From Trifolium pratense (taxonomy: Eukaryota > Streptophyta > Magnoliopsida > Fabales > Fabaceae), in the NCBI RefSeq assembly GCF_020283565.1, contig NC_060061.1, positions 45,111,362-45,175,361 on the forward strand: 64,000 bases of DNA, in the 5' to 3' direction. The notes under the pieces are model-generated. The model was not told the origin of the DNA. It saw only the letters and a list, made by a program, of their open reading frames with translations, and searched no databases. Shown piece by piece: positions 43,093 through 51,375 of the stretch. Position numbers and translations under genes: made by a program. The first letter of the stretch is position 1, and each line of letters opens with the position of its first letter.

Positions 43093-46000
43093 CTAGAGCC
43101 AATCAGGCATACTCCTAATACCTATGCCCCTAGTGTGGCCCTCATGCTTCGGCTGAGCAAGAGGCTTTGTAAGTGGATCAGCAGCATTGTCAAGTGTTGG
43201 TACTCTGCATATTTTCACATCTCCTCTATCAATTATTTCTCGAATAAGATGATAGCGCCTGAGTATGTGTTTGGACTTTTGGTGAGATCTAGGTTCCTTA
43301 GCTTGTGCGATTGCACCATTGTTGTCACAAAATAATTCAATGGGATCCACAATGCTAGGGAATATGCCAAGTTCAGTAATGAACTTCTTTATCCAAACAG
43401 CTTCCTTTGCTGCATTTGATGCAGCGATGTACTCAGCTTCGGTTGTAGAATCAGCAACTGTATCTTGCTTTGAACTCTTCCAGCTCACAGCGCCACCATT
43501 TATGCAAAACACATAGCCTGATTGCGACCTAAAGTCATCCCTATCTGTTTGGAAGCTAGCATCAGTGTAACCAATTACATTTAGCTCTTCTTGGCCTCCA
43601 TATATTAGGAATGAGTCTTTAGTCCTCCTTAAGTATTTAAGGATGTTCTTGACAGCCACCCAATGAGCCTCACCAGGATCAGACTGATAACGGCTTGTTG
43701 CGCTTAAGGCATATGAAACATCTGGTCGAGTACATATCATGGCATACATGATAGATCCTATAGCCGATGCATAAGGGATCTTACTCATGCGGTCTCTTTC
43801 TTCTTTAGATGAAGGAGACTGTGTCTTTGAAAGACATAGGCCATGTTGCATAGGAATGAATCCTTTCTTGGAATCATGCATATTAAAGCGTCTTAACACT
43901 TTATCTATGTATGTACTCTGGCTCAGGCCAAGCAGTTTTTGTGATCTATCTCTATAGATTCTTATTCCTAATATATAGGCTGCTTTACCCAGATCTTTCA
44001 TAGAAAAGCAATTCCCTAACCAAGTTTTAATTTGTTGCAAGGTAGGGATGTCGTTTCCTATTAGTAATATGTCATCTACATATAATACTAGGAATGCGAC
44101 TACGCTCCCACTAACCTTCTTGTAAACACAAGGCTCATCTTCATTTTGAATGAATCCGTACTGTTTTACAGTTTCATCAAAACGAAGATTCCAACTTCTG
44201 GAAGCTTGCTTCAATCCGTAGATTGATCGCTGTAATTTGCATATCTTTTTGGCTTCTCCTGGAATGCAAAAGCCTTCAGGTTGTGTCATATACACATCCT
44301 CAAGGAGACTCCCATTAAGGAAGGCAGTTTTTACATCCATCTGCCAGATTTCATAATCATAGTATGCAGCGATGGCAAGTAAGATCCGAATGGACTTGAT
44401 CATCGCAACTGGTGAAAATGTTTCATCATAGTCTACCCCATGAATTTGTTTGAAACCTTTAGCAACCAATCGCGCTTTGTAGGTCTGTACCTTTCCATCC
44501 ATGTCAGTCTTCTTCTTGAAGACCCACTTGCATCCTATGGGTTTAATCCCATCAGGAGCTTCCACCAAGTTCCAAACTTGATTTGTGTACATGGAATCCA
44601 TTTCAGATTTCATGGCTTCAAGCCACTTCTCAGATTCAGGGCCAGTGATGGCCTCTTGGTAAGTCACAGGCTCATCTTGATCCATGAGTAATACATCACC
44701 TTGTTCCGATATGAAATATCCATATCTTTCAGGTTCTTGACGTATCCTGTTGGACCTACGTGGTTCTTGTGTTACATGAGCAGGATTTTCTGTCACAACA
44801 TCTTGTGCATCCTGCTCTTGTTCCTCCATTGGTGTGTCACTACCTTGTGGATCGTGAATTTCTTCAAGATCTACTTTCCTCCCACTGATTCCTTTGGAAA
44901 CAAAGTCCTTTTCTAGGAATACTCCTGTTCGAGCGACAAACACTTTGCCCTCAGAAGGATTGTAGAAGTGATATCCTTTTGTCTCTTTTGGATATCCCAC
45001 AAAGAAGCACTTGTCAGATTTAGGTTCAAGTTTAGTAGAAATTTGACGTTTTACATAAACTTCGCAACCCCAAATCTTTAAGTAAGACATATGTGGTTTC
45101 TTGCCACTCCATATCTCATATGGTGTCTTTTCAACCGTTTTAGAAGGAACACGGTTAAGTGTATAAGCTGCTGTTAATAGGGCGTGTCCCCAAAAGGAGT
45201 TTGGAAGATCAGCGTGACTCATCATAGACCGCACCATGTCCAACAAGGTTCGGTTTCTTCTCTCAGACACACCATTCCATTGTGGTGTTCCAGGAGGAGT
45301 GAGTTGGGATAAGATCCCACACTCTTTTAGATGGTCATCAAACTCTAGGCTTAAATACTCACCTCCTCGATCTGATCGAAGGATTTTGATTTTCTTTCCT
45401 AGTTGGTTTTGTACTTCATTTTTAAATTCTTTGAACTTTTCAAAGGATTCGGATTTGTGCTTCATTAGATACACATATCCATATCTACTGTAGTCATCAG
45501 TAAATGTGATGAAGTATTGAAAACCTCCTCTAGCATGTGTGTTCAATGGTCCACATACATCAGTATGTATGAGAGCCAAAAGATCACTTGCCCTTTCACC
45601 TTTACCAGTGAATGGGGTCTTTGTCATTTTTCCCAATAAGCAAGATCTGCATGTTTCAAAAGATTCATAATCAAATGAATCCAAGAGCCCATCTTTATGG
45701 AGCTTGGAAATGCGTTTCTCATTTATATGGCCTAAACGACAGTGCCAAAGGTATGTAGGATTTAACTCATTAGGTTTAATCCTTTTTGTATCAATGTTAT
45801 ATATTGGCATTTCAAGATCAAGAATATATAATCCATTACTCATTTGTGCTGTGGCATAAAAAATATCATTTAAATAAATGGAGCAACAATTGTTCTTTAT
45901 TGTAAATGAAAAGCCAAGTTTATCCAAACAAGAAACAGAAATAATATTCCTGCTAATGGCAGGTACATAAAAACAGTTCTCTAACTGTATTATTAAACCA

Positions 46001-47067
46001 GAAGGTAAAGTCAAATTATAAACTCCTACAGCTAATGCGGCAACTCTTGCTCCATTTCCCACTCGTAGGTCGACTTCACCTTTAGCCAATCCTCTACTCC
46101 TTTGCAGCCCCTGCACATTAGTACAAATGTGAGAACCACATCCGGTATCTAATACCCATGTAGAAGAAGTAGATAAATTAATTTCAATAACAAAGATACC
46201 TGCTGAATTAGAGCTCTCTACTCCATTCCTTTTATCTTCCAGGTATTTTGGGCAGTTCCTCTTCCAATGTCCAGTCTTGTTACAGTGGAAGCACCTACCC
46301 TCCTTTGCAACTCCCCCAGTGGGCTTCAAGGCTTTAGGGGTAGGTTTGGGTTTGGCAACTTCCTTGCCCTTCCCTTTGACTCCCTTCCCTTTGTTGCCCT
46401 TCCCTTTGTTTCCATTGCCAATCATAAGAACATGGTTGGACTTCCCTTTTGTTTTCATATTCTGCTCAGCTTGCCTCAACATGCCTAGCAGTTGTGGCAG
46501 AGTCTTCTCCATGTCCGACATGGTGAAGTTCAGAACAAACTGATTAAAACTCTCCGGCAACGATTGCAAGATCAGATCAGTTGCAAGCTCATTTCCAAGT
46601 GGAAATCCCAATTTTTCTAAGTTCCCCACGTACCCAATCATCTTGAGCACATGTGGACTTACTAGAGATCCCTCAGATAGCTTGGCTGAAAACAGGGCTT
46701 TGGAAACCTCAAACCTCTCAATCCTGGCTTGCTCTTGATAGAGCGTTTTCAAGTGTTCGATCATATCGAACGCATTCATGTCCTCATGTTGCTTCTGAAG
46801 CTCAGAGGTCATGGTAGCCAGCATGAGGCACTTTGCATCCATGGCATCATCAAGACGCTTCTGATAAGCATCCCTTTGTGCCTTTGGAGCATTGGCGGCA
46901 GGTTCATCCTCAGGGTTAGGTTGGGGTTCCTCAATAGCATACAGCTTTTTCTCGTGCATGAGGACTATCCTCAAGTTACGATGCCAATCAAGAAAATTTG
47001 TCCCAGACAATTTCTCTTTGTCAAGAATGCTTCGCAAAATGTTGTTCGAAGTATTGGTGTTTGACAT
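43093..47067 (-). CDS. Intact copia gag-pol polyprotein, 1324 residues
   Basis: A single open frame starting MSNTNTSNNILRSILDKEKL. Gag is followed by a CCHC knuckle CFHCNKTGHWKRNC (259-272) after a Gly/Lys-rich stretch, and protease WVLDTGCGSH (DTG 307-309). The GAG-pre-integrase stretch YLWHCRLGHINEKR precedes the integrase catalytic triad D503, D566, E602, with 35 residues between the last two. RT motifs are [31 protein letters not shown] and LYVDDILLIGND. RNase H has DASFQTDRDDFRSQSGY, STTEAEYIAAS and FCDNNGAI. All catalytic motifs I can check are present. The frame ends just before the purine tract. It should encode everything needed for reverse transcription and integration. Confidence 0.93.
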   Translation of the reverse strand: MSNTNTSNNILRSILDKEKLSGTNFLDWHRNLRIVLMHEKKLYAIEEPQPNPEDEPAANAPKAQRDAYQKRLDDAMDAKCLMLATMTSELQKQHEDMNAFDMIEHLKTLYQEQARIERFEVSKALFSAKLSEGSLVSPHVLKMIGYVGNLEKLGFPLGNELATDLILQSLPESFNQFVLNFTMSDMEKTLPQLLGMLRQAEQNMKTKGKSNHVLMIGNGNKGKGNKGKGVKGKGKEVAKPKPTPKALKPTGGVAKEGRCFHCNKTGHWKRNCPKYLEDKRNGVESSNSAGIFVIEINLSTSSTWVLDTGCGSHICTNVQGLQRSRGLAKGEVDLRVGNGARVAALAVGVYNLTLPSGLIIQLENCFYVPAISRNIISVSCLDKLGFSFTIKNNCCSIYLNDIFYATAQMSNGLYILDLEMPIYNIDTKRIKPNELNPTYLWHCRLGHINEKRISKLHKDGLLDSFDYESFETCRSCLLGKMTKTPFTGKGERASDLLALIHTDVCGPLNTHARGGFQYFITFTDDYSRYGYVYLMKHKSESFEKFKEFKNEVQNQLGKKIKILRSDRGGEYLSLEFDDHLKECGILSQLTPPGTPQWNGVSERRNRTLLDMVRSMMSHADLPNSFWGHALLTAAYTLNRVPSKTVEKTPYEIWSGKKPHMSYLKIWGCEVYVKRQISTKLEPKSDKCFFVGYPKETKGYHFYNPSEGKVFVARTGVFLEKDFVSKGISGRKVDLEEIHDPQGSDTPMEEQEQDAQDVVTENPAHVTQEPRRSNRIRQEPERYGYFISEQGDVLLMDQDEPVTYQEAITGPESEKWLEAMKSEMDSMYTNQVWNLVEAPDGIKPIGCKWVFKKKTDMDGKVQTYKARLVAKGFKQIHGVDYDETFSPVAMIKSIRILLAIAAYYDYEIWQMDVKTAFLNGSLLEDVYMTQPEGFCIPGEAKKICKLQRSIYGLKQASRSWNLRFDETVKQYGFIQNEDEPCVYKKVSGSVVAFLVLYVDDILLIGNDIPTLQQIKTWLGNCFSMKDLGKAAYILGIRIYRDRSQKLLGLSQSTYIDKVLRRFNMHDSKKGFIPMQHGLCLSKTQSPSSKEERDRMSKIPYASAIGSIMYAMICTRPDVSYALSATSRYQSDPGEAHWVAVKNILKYLRRTKDSFLIYGGQEELNVIGYTDASFQTDRDDFRSQSGYVFCINGGAVSWKSSKQDTVADSTTEAEYIAASNAAKEAVWIKKFITELGIFPSIVDPIELFCDNNGAIAQAKEPRSHQKSKHILRRYHLIREIIDRGDVKICRVPTLDNAADPLTKPLAQPKHEGHTRGIGIRSMPDWL

Positions 47068-48640
47068 GGTGATCTACAATTATAAAAGTGAAAATATAAG
47101 TATTGAACAATTTTTAATACACATTTAATTAGGCCTTTAATTAAACATGCTCTCTCACTATTTTACTCAAAACAAATGACCCTCGACATTTGATTCGGAA
47201 AATCCCGTTGGAAGATTTTCTAGTGAGAATGAGATCCATATTTCACTTCGTTTTAAGTCAGCGTTGGGCTGATTACACAAAACTTAGTTATTTAGGTAGG
47301 AAACTCCTTTCCAATTGTATCTCATACAACTCTCATATCCTTTCTATTGGGTGAATAACACTTATTCTAATCCATCACATGGAATAACCCAATACTTGCT
47401 TCTAAAGTTATATAATCTTATTATACTTTCTTTAGTTAAGTTAGACCCATTAAATAGCGATCGGATAAATAAATTACCTCACCGCAACTTATCAATATTG
47501 ACAATGCACTTCGCGTTGGCAAAACCTACATTGATCGATATTGATCTTGAAGGGCGCTATTCGTTGGAAAGCAATAAAACTTAATATTAATTCCTTTGAG
47601 GGCTTTTATAATTAATTTGATCTCACCTTACCACGGCTTACATACAATGACGTCACTCCATTCATAACATGCATCAATATACATAATATAATAAAATGAT
47701 ATGGTTATGGCCCCTAGCGTAATTGTTCCCTCAAGCCATTGAGAGAACCTATGCTATATCTAAGAATGACCTATACTTCTCCAAGATAGATCTTCATTGA
47801 TGTCCTTCCTGTCCTATTTGCTAATCTTATATTACATCACTACAAGAAACTCGTGTTCATACGAGGGAGTGAGATGAGAAAAGAAATTACATCAAGAAAA
47901 TATAAGAGAGGCACGACACGCAGGCCGTATTTAAAATCCCAAATAAAACGAAAAAGAACTAAGGCCATAACCATTCATCATGCAACTTTAATAACAATAA
48001 ACACACAATTTATTATTATTACATTAGTCCAATTAATAAAATACTATGATTGATCACCTTACGCAGAGTTAGCCGGGGGTTCCGCTGTACTCTGTTTGTA
48101 TAACGACACAACCCTTGTATTGTTACAGTAATCATTCATCAAAACGTTTCAGGATTTTGTTCACCATAGACGATTGGATATATGATGCTTCACCAGTTAT
48201 CGGTTCCGAAGCTCACGCTCACAATCATTCATGCTCACGACAATCACTTAAAACTTTCAATGAACAATATGTTCTGTTTATATAACAACACAACACTTGT
48301 ATTGTTATAAACCCTAATACAACCACCATTCATCAAAACGTTTCAGGACTGCTAGTTCTAGATGAACGATCGGATATATGATGCTTCACCATAAACGGTT
48401 CCGAAGCTCACGCTCACAATCATCCAAATTAAACGCCAATCACTCAAACATTCGAATGAATGACACGATCAATGTATCACATACACTGATGCGTCGTATC
48501 AGAAATATATATCACATATATATTTTAAACCGATCAATCAAATTTTATTAATCCTTGTTGTTCTTATTATTAATACCGATTCAAAATCATATTAATAAAA
48601 CAGTAATAAAACAGCAAACCGATTCATGGTTTCACAAGTG
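47068..48640 (-). other. Long 5' leader of the intact copia element, with an internal tandem repeat
   Basis: About 1.57 kb separates PBS and gag ATG, long for a copia leader. A unit of about 182 bp is repeated imperfectly at about 48091-48272 and 48273-48465 (shared phrases cattcatcaaaacgtttcag, ggatatatgatgcttcacca and ggttccgaagctcacgctca). A packaging or translation-control role is possible but not shown. Confidence 0.65.
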
Positions 48641-48652
48641 GCTCTGATACCA
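48641..48652 (-). other. Primer binding site of the intact copia element
   Basis: On the minus strand TGGTATCAGAGC, one base inside the 5' LTR end; initiator Met tRNA type. Confidence 0.88.
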
Positions 48653-48653
48653 C

Positions 48654-49961
48654 TGTTGGAAAATCGTTTTATAAAACACTTTTATAAACGCAGCGGAATT
48701 TTAAAATTACGATTTCCCATCAATGGATTCTTGTGAATGAGCATGATCAGGTCTAGAATATTACCTTTGAAGAACAAATCTGTGGCCGCCTTTATCGATC
48801 ACAAGCACCGCACTTGCAGCACCTCCACTTAGTCCACACGAACAGGAACCTTCGATCTCACAGTGCTAGCTGTTCTTGGATGAAGGCTGAGGGAATTTTG
48901 TGCGGTTTAGGGTTTAGAGAAATTCAGAATTTTTCTAAACTCAGTTAGGGTTTCAAAAGTGTAACTTCTGAACTTCATAAGGCTCTATTTATAGAGTTTC
49001 TTATGAGGTCTTTAGTTTACACGAAATTGGGCTTCTCAAGCCCAATAACCGTTTTTCACTAACTGCACCCCCACAATAAGTCTTACTTATTTTTCCCTTC
49101 TTAACTGTCCTTATGTGTGTGACCCTGTAGGTTCTTATGACGTTGGCAATAATATTAATCGTAATATTATAAACAGTGAGCGGTATCTAGCAACACATCA
49201 CTGTTACCCAAGTCATAGGAATGTCACGTGATCTGACTAACCTTTCCGTGATAAATATCTTGTGCACAATTACCCTTTTGTCCTCATGTCTATATTGAAC
49301 ACAAGGCATAGTATGTCATCCTTGTCTAGTTCAATATTGGGCCCATAGACATATCTCCCGTTATGTAGGAGGGACAAATTCCATCTAGGTCACTCATGTC
49401 CCTCAGCATGATTCGTGGGATACCCATCAACCATCTTTATAATTATCCAGTTACGGATAACGTTTGAATGACAACAAGGTATTACACTCCTGCATCTAGG
49501 GTACATAGTGGTTTCAGGTCGAAGGGTGGAATACACCTTTTATCACTATGAGAAAACTTATGACATTTCATAACACTCTATGTAGTATTCTCATGGTGGG
49601 TCAATCCGATATAAAGTTACCCTTAACATTTATATCTATGTGAAGACTTGATAACTCATTATCCATGATCAGTGAGATATGATCATCAGTCTACCAACAT
49701 AATAGTCTTTATGCTTTATCGTTATCCCATTTCACAATAAAACTTGACTATGGATATGTTTAAGAATAGTGTTCTTATATTTAATGGAATCTCACGATTA
49801 AGTCATACTTAACGTTCCATAAGTGAACTGACTATTCTAGGGACTTTATCATTTTAACATATATAAAATTAATAAAGAAAAGCCTTTTATTTGATAAGTA
49901 AATTATTCAATACATTTATTATTCAATTATAAATAATTGGCCTCTAGGGCTTACACCAACA
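48654..49961 (-). repeat. 5' LTR of the intact copia element
   Basis: A 1308-bp LTR; functionally the promoter LTR because the element is on the minus strand. Confidence 0.92.
48986..48993 (-). promoter_or_regulatory. TATA box in the 5' LTR
   Basis: On the minus strand TATAAATA within ctctataaatagagcc, about 330 bp before the LTR end. Placement fits a copia LTR promoter; activity is not shown. Confidence 0.55.
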
Positions 49962-50116
49962 AGGGGAACCAGGATAAATTCTTGTGTGTTGTCTCTCTCT
50001 CTGATTGTGTTTATTATCCGCTGCATAACTCTTTTAAGCCTCGAACACTTGAAAAAGTTTTTAGAAACCAAAACACAATTCAACCCCCCTTATTGTGTTT
50101 TTCCATCTTCACCTAT

Positions 50117-51136
50117 TAGTTTGGAGATTGATGTTGGACAAGGTTCCTACAGATGATATGCTTATGGCTAGAAGATGCAGCACAGACTCAATGTGTCCTA
50201 TATGTCACTCTTATACTGAATCAACATTTCGTTTGTTCTTTAACTGCAAGTTTGCTTTCAAACTTTGGTGCTGGCTAGCTACTTTGTTGAGTTCTACTTC
50301 ACTTTCAGTCTACGGAAGCCATTTGTAGGTTATATGAGAAACCTTGGTTTCCTCAGTGTAAACTTGTTATTAAGTTTGCTATTATTAATATCATTAATGC
50401 TATATGGATGGCTAGAAATAATGCTAGATTCAATAATAGACAAACTCATTGGAAGTGCTATTGTTTGGATTTCTTCAAACACTGCACCTGCAGGAAACAA
50501 AACTTCATTATGTAATTTATGTTCCTCTTCTTGTATGTCAGACTTCACCATTCTTAAAGGTTTAAATGTCAACATTCATCCTTCCAAGTCCCCAGTTATC
50601 AAAGAAATATTTTGGAAGCCTCCTCCTGACCTTTGGATGAAGTGTAACAAAGATGGAGCTGCTACATCAAGAGTTTCTACATGTGGTGGTTATTTTTAGA
50701 AACAATCATGGTGATTTTGTCTCTTGCTTTGCTGACAGGTTTGGAATCTGCATTCCATGCTGAATTATGTGGTGCTTTGAGAGCAATCAAAATTTCTGAA
50801 TTGAAAGGATTGGTTAAATATCTGGTTAGAAACTGATTCCACTCTTGTGGTTCAAGCTTTCAAATCTACTTCTTTGGTGCCTTGGAGACTAAGGAACTTA
50901 ATTATGGTTCAATTTCTCTATTCTCATTAGAAGAATGAATTTGGTTGTCTCTGAAATTTATAGAGAGGGTAACACTTGTGCTGATGGCTTTGCCAACTTA
51001 GGGCTCAGTTTAGATTTGACGACAATTTGGTATACTTTGCCTCATGCTATTAGGGATAGTTTCATTTCCAGGGTAGACCCAATTATCGGTTTGTTACCTT
51101 TTAAGGAGGTCTTGGCCTAGTCCCCCTCCTTATTTT

Positions 51137-51140
<4 letters not shown>
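50117..51140 (+). mobile_element. L1-type LINE, right part of interrupted copy (zf-RVT and RNase H)
   Basis: Continues the LINE from 38545. It reads LVWRLMLDKVPTDDMLMARR and CPICHSYTESTFRLFFNCKF of the zf-RVT zinc-binding region, then KPPPDLWMKCNKDGAATSR of the RNase H domain, ending IYREGNTCADGFANLGLSLD and a stop. Frames are broken in several places. A long TA tract follows, consistent with a LINE 3' end. Confidence 0.82.

Positions 51141-51198
<58 letters not shown>
51141..51198. repeat. TA microsatellite at the LINE 3' end
   Basis: About 28 TA units directly after the LINE. It probably grew from the element tail. Confidence 0.9.
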
Positions 51199-51201
<3 letters not shown>

Positions 51202-51375
51202 ATGAATTGTAGTCATTAGATTTAAATGAAGGAGTAGGATTAGAACATACATTTTTGTAATTAACTGTACAAATTATAAACGAGACAAATGCTATCGCAT
51301 GTACACTAACATACATTTTTGTTACCCAAGGGAAATACATATAAAATAGTATTGATTACAAGGGTATTGCGCTAG
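51199..51375. other. Short spacer, probable 3'UTR of the first intact NLR
   Basis: AT-rich and noncoding; lies immediately 3' of the NLR stop. Confidence 0.4.

Larger units (their letters stand above)
41771..49961 (-). mobile_element. Complete Ty1/copia retrotransposon, 8191 bp, structurally intact
   Basis: Two 1308-bp LTRs (41771-43078 and 48654-49961) show no difference on line-by-line reading. Both begin and end tgttgg...ccaaca on the plus strand. The target duplication agggg is at 41766-41770 and 49962-49966. PBS, purine tract and one uninterrupted gag-pol frame are present. Together these mark a very recent insertion that could be autonomous. Protease and RT lineage motifs are copia type (integrase before RT); I do not assign a sublineage. 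Confidence 0.93.
38546..50111. mobile_element. Nested insertion: SIRE-like solo LTR carrying two copia elements
   Basis: The outer boundaries are tgtcggaac at 38546 and ttca at 50111, flanked by the 5-mer cctat at 38541-38545 and 50112-50116. Removing the two inner insertions leaves about 835 bp (38546-38911, 41447-41770 and 49967-50111). This begins TG, ends CA, and carries the final phrase aattcaaccccccttattgtg, typical of SIRE/Maximus-type LTRs. No internal domain remains, so it is a solo LTR left by recombination. Confidence 0.8.

Noticed and set aside
50095..50328. A host zinc-finger gene
   Set aside because: The CPICHSYTESTFRLFF sequence is the zf-RVT region of the interrupted LINE, collinear with the part ending at 38545.
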